From CAYRTD01 sp964528675 (GTDB lineage Bacteria > Bacteroidota > Bacteroidia > Bacteroidales > GCA-2748055): a stretch of 64,000 nt of DNA. This document shows, one piece after another, positions 23,476-32,526 of this stretch. The position numbers and the translations under genes were made by a program. The stretch lies in NCBI GenBank assembly GCA_964528675.1, contig CAZGTU010000008.1, forward strand, positions 1 through 64,000, in the 5' to 3' direction. Positions within the stretch are counted from its first letter, which is position 1. The number at the start of each line of letters is the position of its first letter. The notes beneath the pieces are model-generated. The model was not told the DNA's origin, ran no database searches, and saw nothing but the letters and a program-made list of their open reading frames with translations.

Positions 23476-26403
23476 TCATTTTTTAATGATTTTTTTGGTA
23501 ATCCCTCCCCGTTTTATGAAATAGATCCCCGGAGCAAGTTCATCTCCGGCCCTGTTTTTTCCATTCCATATATATTCAACATACTGTTGACCCCTGCTCA
23601 CCGGTTGTAATACATGGACTACCTGCCCCTGAATATTTAAAATAGCTGCTTCATTGTGGACAGCTTGTTTCTTTATGATTATTTTTATCTGTTCCGAAAA
23701 AGGATTAGGAAAAGCAAGGAAGTCATTACCCGCCGTTTCCGGTATAATTCCAGAAATCGCATCATCCGAATTAATTGTATTGCTTGGAGCGGATTCCAGG
23801 CTGTATTTACTCATGGCAGTTACATAGAGTTGATGCGTAGTTTGATTGCCGGTTTCCACAACAAAGGAAGTATTTTTGGTTCCGAAAAGATCATATTTTA
23901 CTCCATCAACATAAATAAAATAACACAGGACATCATCGCCGTCAGGAGCTGTCCATTCAAGGGTAATCTGATTGCCGGATTTATTGGAGATATGCAGTCC
24001 GGAAGGAGCATCGGGGGCAAATAATTCAACATCCGGGCGGTAATAAATCAGCAGGGTTGGTGCAGCCTCTTCCTGAATATCGACAGATTTGGCACGCCTT
24101 TTTGTTTCTTCCCCGGCCAGTCCGAGTATGATATTTACCGGACTGCTCTCTGACCAGTCCTCCAGCGCAATGAGTGATTCAACCATTACTTTTAAATCCG
24201 GCGTCCGCTGCGCTAAGGTTTTGTCGCCACTGGAAAGCCAGTCCTCAGGTTCCCAGGCAATGGGATCGGTTAAAATAGTTCGCTCCGTTATATTATTGGT
24301 GGATGTAGTAAAAGGTGCAGCATCAGCAAGGTTTTCAGCCTGTATATCAAACCGGATGCTGCCCTGATTTACATTATCGGCTGTAAACTGAATAAATGCG
24401 CTGTCGATTTGCACGTTTTTCGGCAGGTTAACCTGAGAAAACCGGATACCCGTAATCTTTTCACCCATGTCCAAATCTCCCAGGGTTTCAATGGAGCCGT
24501 TGTCAAGCTGTTCCACATCATCATCCGCTGTTTGGGGTGAGGAGATAGAAACATTCTGCGCACCAGGATCGAGTACGGTAAAGCTCAGGCTTCTTGTAGT
24601 AAAACCATACAGGCTATCCAATGCCGTAAGTTCCAGTTGATAAATTCCCGGATTCAGCCCTGTAAGGTTAAAATGATAGGGAGCTGCAGTATCGGTTAAC
24701 ATGCTGTCATTTGGTAGTCCGGTCAACTCAACCTTCCACATCTCATCCTCATAATCGCTGGCATCACAGGCCACGGTTATCTCCTGTCCGTACATAAAAA
24801 CCTGATTTAAATAAGGGTAAATATAATTGATTACGGGAAAGGCATTTTTGTTTACAAACGTGAGTTCAAGCGTATCCGTAATAAAAGAGTAGCCGTTTTT
24901 GCAGGTAACCTGTGCATAAATATTTTTTTTACCAGCATAGCTATTAATAATTTCATAGGTAAATGCTGGTTCAGTATCCCGGTATTGCATGAAGATGCCT
25001 TCATAAAACTCCACTTTAAGGATTGAGTCAGGATAATCCGTTTTTAGTTCAACCAGGGCCGGCTGATATACATTAAACTCGTTGTTGTCGCCTTTGATTT
25101 CCAGTGTCGCTTGCGGAATGAGAGAATAAATGCTGTCCGTGGTGTAGCTCAGGGTAACCGGTTCGTTACCTATGATAAATGTATCTACATATACTTTTTC
25201 ATCTGTATGCAATTCAACAATATAAGTACCTTTGAAGGCATCCAGGGTAAAACTGCCGGTTTCATCTGTAGCAATTAAGGTATCAGTTTTCCATTTCCCG
25301 TGCACTAAATCCAGCCAGGCCTGTCCGCCTGGTTTGATGCTCCAGTTATCCTCGAACAGGGGCCCGTTGTTTCGCCACTGGCTGCCATCCCAGGCTCCCC
25401 ACATAGTGAACCCATACATTTGAGGCTCAGAAAACACGGCATACATCACCCGCTCCATGTCATCGTAGGCCTTCCCTTTCATGTCAAATTCTGTGACGGC
25501 CATAGGTAAACCAAGTGGTTTTACCTGGTTTATCCTTCTTTTTAATTCATCATACGTGGGCATGTCTGTCCAGAAATGGCCCTGCATGCCCACACCATCC
25601 ACCGGTGCACCATCAGCTATCATTTTTTCGACGTATTCGATGTATCGCTGGTAAAAATTATTTCCCGACTGAAACAAGTCAAATTCATTGGCAATAAGAT
25701 CCACATTCGGTGCTGCCTTTTTGGCCCATTTGTACCATTGGCTGTGTTCCAGGGCAGGATCGGGGACGTTGAGTAAACCATTTACAATATGCTGCTCGTG
25801 CACGAGTTCGTTTACTACATCCATTTCGTATATCTCCTCTGCCAGCCTTGACATGATGTCGTTGATATGTGATTTCACTTCAGCCCGGACAACTGCGGTG
25901 TCTGTCTGTCCGATTAAAACTTCAGGAATGGCATTAAAACGCTCACTTTCCCAAACACAGGTATGCCCCCGGTTTGCTATGCCCTCGCTATCAAGCCAGT
26001 CAATGGTTCGTAAATAGGTAGCTCGTTGCGATGGGTCAATCCAACCCTTCCATTTGCCAGCATTGTCAGGTGTAACAGAATTAAATAACCTGAAGTGGTT
26101 TAGATACTTTGAATTGGTATTAAATGTTCCCTTATTACCCAGTATTTTCGATACTTCATTAACATTCACAGTGGTTCCCCATTTAAAGGCATGTTTTAGC
26201 ATTTTTACATGCACGCTAATACCTTCGGCTGGCTGACCAGCATCATCCTGCACCTCAATGCTAAGCGGGGAGGTTCTGTATTTCATGATGGAATCATGGG
26301 CGGCTTGTTTCCATGATTGCGAATGGATTGATACAAATGAAACAAACAAAAAAACCAGCAATGTGTATATTCGTACGGTCATAATTTTAGAATTAATAAT
26401 CAT
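23476..26403 (-). CDS. Secreted modular GH10 enzyme with FnIII domain and T9SS tail
   Basis: The 975-residue protein has a signal peptide, a short GH10 lead-in domain (~30-85, ending KWGTTVN), the GH10 barrel (~85-365; acid/base Glu199 in DVVNE, nucleophile Glu305 in VTEFDMKG), an Ig-like stretch (~450-610), a beta-sandwich of DNRLRE-like type (~620-775), a fibronectin type III domain (~780-875), and a T9SS tail (FPNPFSEQ onward). It should hydrolyse beta-1,4-xylan or a related glycan outside the cell. The start overlaps the previous gene as TAATG, which implies translational coupling; an ATG seven codons downstream (MTVRIYT) is an alternative start. It shares little beyond the GH10 domain with the enzyme at 10947. 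Confidence 0.88.
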   Translation of the reverse strand: MIINSKIMTVRIYTLLVFLFVSFVSIHSQSWKQAAHDSIMKYRTSPLSIEVQDDAGQPAEGISVHVKMLKHAFKWGTTVNVNEVSKILGNKGTFNTNSKYLNHFRLFNSVTPDNAGKWKGWIDPSQRATYLRTIDWLDSEGIANRGHTCVWESERFNAIPEVLIGQTDTAVVRAEVKSHINDIMSRLAEEIYEMDVVNELVHEQHIVNGLLNVPDPALEHSQWYKWAKKAAPNVDLIANEFDLFQSGNNFYQRYIEYVEKMIADGAPVDGVGMQGHFWTDMPTYDELKRRINQVKPLGLPMAVTEFDMKGKAYDDMERVMYAVFSEPQMYGFTMWGAWDGSQWRNNGPLFEDNWSIKPGGQAWLDLVHGKWKTDTLIATDETGSFTLDAFKGTYIVELHTDEKVYVDTFIIGNEPVTLSYTTDSIYSLIPQATLEIKGDNNEFNVYQPALVELKTDYPDSILKVEFYEGIFMQYRDTEPAFTYEIINSYAGKKNIYAQVTCKNGYSFITDTLELTFVNKNAFPVINYIYPYLNQVFMYGQEITVACDASDYEDEMWKVELTGLPNDSMLTDTAAPYHFNLTGLNPGIYQLELTALDSLYGFTTRSLSFTVLDPGAQNVSISSPQTADDDVEQLDNGSIETLGDLDMGEKITGIRFSQVNLPKNVQIDSAFIQFTADNVNQGSIRFDIQAENLADAAPFTTSTNNITERTILTDPIAWEPEDWLSSGDKTLAQRTPDLKVMVESLIALEDWSESSPVNIILGLAGEETKRRAKSVDIQEEAAPTLLIYYRPDVELFAPDAPSGLHISNKSGNQITLEWTAPDGDDVLCYFIYVDGVKYDLFGTKNTSFVVETGNQTTHQLYVTAMSKYSLESAPSNTINSDDAISGIIPETAGNDFLAFPNPFSEQIKIIIKKQAVHNEAAILNIQGQVVHVLQPVSRGQQYVEYIWNGKNRAGDELAPGIYFIKRGGITKKIIKK

Positions 26404-27917
26404 TATCTGATATTTAGCTCATCCAGTGCCATTCCCACACCTTTCAGGTTGGAAAGGTTCATCTCAGAATATTTTCGTGCCAGCATTATCCCTGTGGCTC
26501 CGCCTTTGAATGCAGCCATAACATCTTCTTTAACATTTTCAGGTGTCCTTTTGGCATAGGGCGGATCTTCCATTCCAAACCTACGGGCAGGTACATCAAT
26601 ATCAATGGCAGGCCAAACCTGCATATCTGATCCTTCTGCACGGGTCAAGGCTCTTTTGGTTTCCCGGTAAACAATATCCGAAGGTAGCCCTGTTTGCCTT
26701 ATAGTCTCAACATCCAAAGGCGCGTATCCCATAATGGAAGCAATAAAATTCAGGGCTTCCTGCTGTGTCATATCACCATAAATACTCTGGGTTGCATAAC
26801 GGGTAAATGTATGAAACCTTACCCCGCCAACTGTTGTATACATTACAATTTTAAGAAAATCAGAGTACCCGGCTAATTCTTTCAAATCCTCACGGGCCCG
26901 GTAATATGGATTATAAAGGCCTTTAAAACTTAATGCCCACCCAACCGGCAAATCAGGTTGAATATTTTTGGAAAAAGAGTAAATGGTTTTGTAGGTATCA
27001 TTTAAAATATCAACCGTCAATTGATGCCAGGCAAGTATCTCAGGATGTTGCATCAACAATCGCTGGAATGAAACATAACAACCGTCGACCGGTTTGTCTC
27101 CTTTACGAATTTGCATCACCAAATCAATCAGCTTAAAATAAGATTCCTTGACTTTTTCCGTATCAATACCTTTTTTCTCTGCAAATTGGATGGTATATTC
27201 ATCAAAACTGGTCGGGTTGGGATCGCTTAACTGACCATAATGACCAAACCCCAGGGTATCTGAAAGTGGTCCGGTACGTTCGGTTCGCCAAAGCAAGCCA
27301 TCAATAGGATACGAGCGTATGCAGTCTTCGGTGACTGCTTTTACAAAATTCCGGTAATGAGGATTTATCAGGTTAACACTGCCGGTTTGGTTTCCGTAAA
27401 TATCGTATTCGCACAATTTCTCGGAATGCGAACGGCTCTTGCTAAAGTTGTCGGCAAAAAGGGCAATCACCTTTATGCCCCGTTTATGGGCTTCGGGAAT
27501 TACTTCGGCAAGCACATCAAAATCGCCCAACTCCGGTGCACGTGCATGCTCAGGTTTGTAAATGGAATTTTTGTAGTATTTATCGTGCATGGTAGCATAA
27601 TAGCCTCCTACAAAGTTTTCATCGGGTATCTGCTTTCCGTGATCAGGAAATGATTCTCCAGGTATTTGACGACCCGCCAGGCCACGATTGTATGCATATA
27701 CTGGTATGAAAAGGGTATTCACTCCGGCCAGGTTTTGTACATTATCTAACACAGCTTTCACACCTTCGTCATAAAAGGATACGGCACCAATCTGGATACC
27801 AATCATCTGATTTCCTAATTTTCTATTTCTCCTAATTAGCTGAGGTACGGTAAAAGAAGACGACAAAAGACCTGCAGTTGCCAGGGATCCTTTTTCAATA
27901 AATGTTCTTCTTTCCAT
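26403..27917 (-). CDS. Tat-exported TIM-barrel protein, putative glycoside-hydrolase-like
   Basis: I place the start at 27917 because this Met begins a typical twin-arginine signal (MERRTFIEKG); the longer frame to 27971 adds 18 non-signal residues. The ~504-residue product is a probable (beta/alpha)8 barrel: GVKAVLDNVQ, VNTLFIPVYAYN, EAHKRGIKVIALFADN, DGLLWRTERTGP and GWALSFKGLYNP look like successive strand-helix units, as in the uncharacterised glycosyl-hydrolase-like (GHL) families. No certain catalytic pair can be named. Its stop overlaps the start of the GH10 gene (TAATG), so the two should be made together, suggesting action on the same glycan. Confidence 0.65.
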   Translation of the reverse strand: MERRTFIEKGSLATAGLLSSSFTVPQLIRRNRKLGNQMIGIQIGAVSFYDEGVKAVLDNVQNLAGVNTLFIPVYAYNRGLAGRQIPGESFPDHGKQIPDENFVGGYYATMHDKYYKNSIYKPEHARAPELGDFDVLAEVIPEAHKRGIKVIALFADNFSKSRSHSEKLCEYDIYGNQTGSVNLINPHYRNFVKAVTEDCIRSYPIDGLLWRTERTGPLSDTLGFGHYGQLSDPNPTSFDEYTIQFAEKKGIDTEKVKESYFKLIDLVMQIRKGDKPVDGCYVSFQRLLMQHPEILAWHQLTVDILNDTYKTIYSFSKNIQPDLPVGWALSFKGLYNPYYRAREDLKELAGYSDFLKIVMYTTVGGVRFHTFTRYATQSIYGDMTQQEALNFIASIMGYAPLDVETIRQTGLPSDIVYRETKRALTRAEGSDMQVWPAIDIDVPARRFGMEDPPYAKRTPENVKEDVMAAFKGGATGIMLARKYSEMNLSNLKGVGMALDELNIR

Positions 27918-28161
27918 AGCTAGTGTATTTATAATTTTATAATTTCTATAGCAATAATACCTAACCCTCATTATTTGCTTTTCTCGCAGAAAAGCCCAAC
28001 GTGTTTCGCAGATTTTCGCAGAAAATCAGGTGAGAAAATCAGCGTAGCCCTTGCTTCGCCGGAGCTTCGCAAAGGCAGGCCTGCATATTAATCGGCGGTA
28101 CTCTAAGAGAACTATTGTTAGCCATAATTACAGATATCAGTTTATATTTTTTCTGGTGCCT
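27918..28161. other. Intergenic region with GC-rich repeat-like palindromes
   Basis: No gene is seen between the TIM-barrel gene and the sulfatase remnant. The segment 27985-28085 is more GC-rich than its surroundings. It contains repeated TTTCGCAGAAAATCAG-like units and a palindromic block GCTTCGCCGGAGCTTCGC (about 28052-28069) followed by GGCAGGCCTGC. This looks like an interspersed non-coding repeat rather than eroded coding sequence. Confidence 0.4.
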
Positions 28162-29174
28162 CTATTCACTAATAAGCCCTTCATTCCTGAAAAAATCCAT
28201 TAGTGTCACAGCCACTCTGATGTCATAGACTTTAGTGTCGGGTTCACGTAAAATAAGCGCTTGTATTTTATCCTTCAACTCAAATGCTTCCTCTCCCATC
28301 ATTTCTAACACATTTAGCGCATACAACCGGGTCATTTCTATTTCGCTGTCCAGGGCTTCAGACAGGGTTTCGATGACGCCTTCTCTTTCTTCCAACCGGT
28401 ACAGGGCTTCTGCTGCTGCAATGCGCACCGACATTTCCAAATCATCCGTCATCATAGTTTGCAGTTTTTTAACCACATCATTACCATCCGCTTCAAGGAC
28501 TATGCAGCCAATAACAGCCCAGTATCGTATGGCCGGATAGTCATCGTTGAGCCTTAAAAGGATATCATCAAGAATGGTAATATCACGTAAAGAAGCCATA
28601 TCTGCTGTTTCAACCAGACGTTCAAACGGTACAACCCCACTTCGCATGTAATCGTATACCGGAGTATCCTGCGCTATCCGGGCCATCATGGGCTCAGGCA
28701 AAAATCCGGCATCCCTGATTTCGTGTATCCACTTCTGATTTTGATTCCGCATCTCATTCATCACCTCTTCATATTCCGGGTTTCCGGCCAGGTTATTCAC
28801 ATTAAAAGGATCGGCTTTTATATCGTACAGTTCCTCTGCCGGTTTCATTTCAAAGAATGCTTCCTGGGTTTCGTTTAATTCACCGGCGTAATATGCTTTT
28901 TCCTATGAACGCATGGATGGAGCACGCCAGAGGTACTCCAGATACTGTCCGTATACCTTATGCGGCATGTAGTTGCGGATATAGCGGAATTGCTTGTTGC
29001 GCACCGAACGCGACATGTCGATCTTTTCATCCATCCTGCCACGGAAACCGAAGGCATACTCTTTTCAGATCCTTCCTGCGCTCCAAAAAAAGGAATGCCC
29101 TGAAAATGTTCGGGTACATCGACTCCAGCCGTACTTAGCATTACCACTAAAACTACAATATTATTTTTTTTCAT
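28162..29174 (-). pseudogene. Sulfatase gene with C-terminal HEAT repeats, broken by internal deletion, frameshift and nonsense mutation
   Basis: The start (29174) encodes a short export signal that runs directly into AGVDVPEHFQGIPFFG, a segment from the middle of sulfatases, so the first ~350 codons including the CxPxR site are gone. After GSEK (about 29060-29070) the reading frame shifts: the next frame continues YAFGFRGRMDEKIDM and further sulfatase sequence. A TAG at 28903-28905 then interrupts it. The final 228 codons are open: KPAEELYDIKADP is the standard sulfatase C-terminus, followed by four to five HEAT-like helical repeats to the stop. The intact ancestor was a sulfatase-HEAT fusion. 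No activity is expected. Confidence 0.88.
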
Positions 29175-29347
29175 AATAGATCTTATTAATTAACTTCTTT
29201 GAACTCGTCCTCCTCGAAAGCTTTCGGGAGTCCTCGGTTCATAAATAAATCGTAATAAACTATGACCGATAAAGATACACTATTGGACAGGAAAGGATAC
29301 TATGCTACTTTATTATAAGACGATTATTAAGCCACACCCCAATATAT
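29175..29347. other. Short intergenic stretch with a perfect 12-bp palindrome
   Basis: No gene is seen here. CGAAAGCTTTCG at 29215-29226 is a perfect palindrome within a longer imperfect hairpin (CTC...GAG flanks). Its core GA-A/T-AGCT-A/T-TC also occurs at 46998-47009. Confidence 0.4.
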
Positions 29348-30646
29348 TTAACGCGAAGCTTTTCGATAAAATATTTTGTACAGTGATATCTTTTCCTCAT
29401 GTGTATTTGTACGTCCACTAAAATTCACTCTAATCTCTGATTCTGTGAAACTTACCGAAAGTAAGCCATAAGCATTTTCACCCACGGGAGCACAATAGGT
29501 TCCCTGATTCCAGGGACCTCCCTTAATGCTGGTAGGATCCCCATCCAATGGTGCTGCAAGCACTTCAGCTAATGGAGCACCGCCACCGTCAGCATAATCA
29601 GCATCACTACCATCACCTGCTGCCAGCGAGTGGGCATCTCCCGAGACAATCATCATATTGGCAATATTTTCCTCTTTAATATGATTGGCAATCGTCCTGC
29701 GCTCCTCTTCAAAACCACCCCAATTATCAGAGCTGGCATTTTGAGTGGTTGTATACGGAACTGAAGAAACCCATATTATCAATTCATGGCTGTTGGAGGC
29801 ATCCGATAATTCATGAAGAAACCATTCCAACTGCTTTTGACCCATCATAGTTCCTTTGGAAGGATAGCGTTCACTGCGAAGATCTGTGAGAATAAAACGT
29901 ACGGCCCCTACTGAAAACGCCTGGTATATGGCAAAGTTTCCATTACCTGCCGGCAATGGATAATGAGGAATATATTCCCGATAAGCGTACCTGGAAGCCT
30001 CTCTTCCCAATGCAGTCGCATCTGAGTTATTGGGTCCATAATCGTGATCGTCCCATATATAAACAAGCGGCACTGAAGCACCTAACCTTGAATCGCATGT
30101 TCGTTTCAAGGCATCCTCATAGGCATTACGAAACAGGGCAAGGTCATTTTCCCCAATATTGTTATAAAATAAATCTCCGGTATTCAGAAAAAAAAGCGGG
30201 TCGTTTTCAAGCGCTGCCAGCATCCCTGATTCCGCAGGTCTGCAATCCTTCAGTGAATTTCCAAAAGCTATGGAAAAGTCACCGGCTTCTTTAAAAAAGG
30301 TTCTAAACGTCCCTTTGTATTTCGTCAGTATCCGCCCATTTATCATTGGGGCATAATGGTAGCGCGTGTCGGATTCCAGGTTTTCCAAAGGAACCTTAAC
30401 AATATAATTTTCTGCTGCAGAACTGCTGAAGGAATCCGTTTGAATAGGGTTATTAAGGTTTTCATTTGTTGAATATACAATTTGTATATCAATATTACCT
30501 GACTCCATTTGATACACGATGACAACTGAATTGTCAGTCACTGCACCACAATAGGGGCCAAGGTTAACCTGCCCGTAAGTAGATAGCTCAAAAAAGAAGA
30601 CTGCAAGCAGCACAGATATTTTTAATGAATGACTTATAAGTTTCAT
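29348..30646 (-). CDS. Secreted PhoD-like metallophosphatase
   Basis: The 432-residue protein has a signal peptide, an N-terminal Fn3-like domain (~25-115, ending GTFRTFFKEAGDFSIAFG) and a PhoD-type metallophosphatase domain. NTGDLFYNN, VPLVYIWDDHDYG and MIVSGDAHSLA carry the Asp, Asn and His ligands of the binuclear metal centre. PhoD enzymes hydrolyse phosphate mono- and diesters outside the inner membrane. In this glycan-degradation locus it might remove a phosphate group or serve phosphate scavenging; both are inference. It lies between two sulfatase remnants on the minus strand. No lipobox or T9SS tail is visible. Confidence 0.9.
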   Translation of the reverse strand: MKLISHSLKISVLLAVFFFELSTYGQVNLGPYCGAVTDNSVVIVYQMESGNIDIQIVYSTNENLNNPIQTDSFSSSAAENYIVKVPLENLESDTRYHYAPMINGRILTKYKGTFRTFFKEAGDFSIAFGNSLKDCRPAESGMLAALENDPLFFLNTGDLFYNNIGENDLALFRNAYEDALKRTCDSRLGASVPLVYIWDDHDYGPNNSDATALGREASRYAYREYIPHYPLPAGNGNFAIYQAFSVGAVRFILTDLRSERYPSKGTMMGQKQLEWFLHELSDASNSHELIIWVSSVPYTTTQNASSDNWGGFEEERRTIANHIKEENIANMMIVSGDAHSLAAGDGSDADYADGGGAPLAEVLAAPLDGDPTSIKGGPWNQGTYCAPVGENAYGLLSVSFTESEIRVNFSGRTNTHEEKISLYKIFYRKASR

Positions 30647-30703
30647 AATATATTTATTTTCTAAACAGGTTTAAGTGCTTTGTTATCGGTGCCATTATCA
30701 AAA

Positions 30704-30857
30704 CTAATTGAATCTCACTACTTCAAAACTCTCCAATAAATGCATTGCCGCTCTAATATCATATACTTTGGTATCCGGTTCCCTGACAATTAATGATTGT
30801 ACTTTTTCTTTTAGCGGGAACACCTCTTCTCCCAACTACAATAATATTTTTTTTCAT
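30704..30857 (-). pseudogene. Minimal sulfatase remnant: first codons joined to last ~43 codons
   Basis: An ATG at 30855-30857 and about eight codons (MKKNIIVV) are followed at once by sequence whose next frame reads GEEVFPLKEKVQSLIVREPDTKVYDIRAA to a TAG at 30704-30706. This matches the last part of the HEAT-tailed sulfatase remnant at 28162 (LREPDTKVYDIRVA). The 5' ends also match: both start regions share TAAGATCTATT upstream and ATGAAAAAAAATA. So a second copy of the same sulfatase gene lost nearly everything between its two ends, and the join is out of frame. Confidence 0.82.
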
Positions 30858-30900
30858 AATAGATCTTAGTTAGCAAATTTTTATATCAAAAAATTGATGC

Positions 30901-31529
30901 TTATTTCAAATCCTTATTATTAAGAATCTGCCGCTGCAGGTTATCATAATGATCTTCGCCAGTAAGGTTGGACCATAACATGTACAACGACAACAGGCCG
31001 CTGTCTTTCGTGACCGGTAACCATCAGCCTGCCATCATCTGAAAAATCAATGTATTCGACCCTGCGGCAGGGGAACCTCATCACTTCTTTGTACACTTTG
31101 GTGTTGTAAACAACCATTTCCATACCATGACCGCTGTCAAACAGGAAATTACCCTCGGGATGATTTTCCACTGCTGCGAGTTTCTTCTCAAAATTGAATA
31201 CGGCCAATTCTTTAGGTTTCGGATAAGAAAAAACCTTCACCTGATTGGCAAAACCGGCAATGGCAAAGGACTTTTCATCGGGATGAAAGCGAACGCTTTT
31301 TGTGGACGAAATATGATCCAAATTTAACCGCTGATGCTACATATTTACCGTTGGGTGAAAACTCGGCAGCTTCCACTGATCTTAGGGTGGGGCTAAAATA
31401 GGCCATCCGGCTCCAAAGGAGTTTTATATCGGGTTTATCTTCCTTGAAAATAACGATATCTTCCTGATAAATAGCCGGTAATGCTACAAATAGCAGGGTT
31501 AATAAAAAGCAGTTTTTTGATACACGCAT
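30901..31529 (-). pseudogene. WD40-repeat protein gene, internally deleted and frameshifted
   Basis: The natural start is probably the ATG at 31529 (MRVSKNCFLLTLL, a signal peptide). The first blade is recognisable (SVEAAEFSPNGKYVASAVKFG). The frame then shifts near 31318, and the next frame continues with a late blade (VRFHPDEKSFAIAG). A second shift near 31005 moves the end into a frame that reads SGLLSLYMLWSNLTGEDHY and stops at 30901-30903. Only ~200 codons remain, against 368 and 390 in the two intact paralogues, so several blades were deleted. It follows the Tat-exported 31549 gene, the same placement as the intact copies. Confidence 0.82.
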
Positions 31530-31548
31530 TTTTCTCCTGATTTTATTC

Positions 31549-32514
31549 CTATGAAAACAGCATTCCTTCCAGTTGACTGCCACTCATGTTGCCATTTAAG
31601 AATTCATTGGCAGCAAGAATATTTTTGAATGATTCGCCCAGTATCCTTGCATACAAACTTTTATTTGAAGCATCATCTACTGCTTTCTCAATCTTATCAA
31701 TTTTTACATTTTTTGCATTTTGCAAGTTGCGGCAATACATAATAACAGCATCGGAAGGATTATAAAAGTCCGGTCCATTTACATAGTTCTCTTTTTTGCT
31801 CATTTCCGGATGTACCATAATTTTTGCCAGCTCATCCCTATAGTTTTTATTCATCACCCTCCAGTCAGTCATCCTGTTTACCCAGTCATGCCCATCTTCT
31901 GCAGGAATAAATGTATGCACCCTGGTTGAAGCCCGCGGCAATATTTCATTAAACAAGGCGGCAAGGTATTCTTCTTTTACATCACCTGTCATTTGAATAC
32001 CGGATAGTTCAATTAACAATTGTGCATCGTGGTAAGCCTGAACATCCATGATTGTTTCGGGAGAAGGATTGTCGCCATAAACCGGGCTTAAATGTTTATA
32101 AGTGGCGTTGTTGCAAATCCAGCCATTGGCAATAGCAATCTTTTCGACGCGATTTTTAAGGCTTTTGTTTTGTTTTATCGTCTTCAGTAAATCCATCAGT
32201 TTTTTATCCTGAACCGGTAGAAGGGATGCTAATCGACCTTTGTTGCCGGGAGCTGCCGGACGTGTATGTAAATCGGATGTAAGGGCATATTCCGAATCAC
32301 CTTTGAACTTTGCTGTTCGCAATAACAGCAAGTTGGTATCTTCGATGACTGCAACCGGCACCAGGCCACCCACTCCTGATTTAAAATTAGCCGCTGCTGC
32401 TGCAAACATATTTTTTGATCCCAACATAGATGCCCCCAATACAACACCAGCACTACCCAGGGCACTTTGTTTTATAAAACGTCTTCTGTTTATATGATTA
32501 TTCATCTTGTTCAT
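31549..32514 (-). CDS. Tat-exported protein, paralogue of the phospholipase-C-like neighbour, function unknown
   Basis: The 321-residue protein has a twin-arginine signal (NRRRFIKQSALG). Its body aligns by eye with the gene just upstream: VAVIEDTNLLL with VAVYEDTVRLM, GNKGRLASLLPV with GSRGNHLYAIPI, GWICNNATYKHLSP with GWLTHRASDLQMKP, and VQAYHDAQLLIE with CQMYHDAIVFKE. In this copy the GWLTHxAxD motif is changed to GWICNNA (Asn at 135), while His162 and Asp163 are kept, so it may be non-catalytic. It starts 12 bp after its paralogue and precedes the broken WD40 gene by 19 bp. I do not recognise a named family with confidence. Confidence 0.75.
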   Translation of the reverse strand: MNKMNNHINRRRFIKQSALGSAGVVLGASMLGSKNMFAAAAANFKSGVGGLVPVAVIEDTNLLLLRTAKFKGDSEYALTSDLHTRPAAPGNKGRLASLLPVQDKKLMDLLKTIKQNKSLKNRVEKIAIANGWICNNATYKHLSPVYGDNPSPETIMDVQAYHDAQLLIELSGIQMTGDVKEEYLAALFNEILPRASTRVHTFIPAEDGHDWVNRMTDWRVMNKNYRDELAKIMVHPEMSKKENYVNGPDFYNPSDAVIMYCRNLQNAKNVKIDKIEKAVDDASNKSLYARILGESFKNILAANEFLNGNMSGSQLEGMLFS

Positions 32515-32526
32515 TTTTTATTGGAT

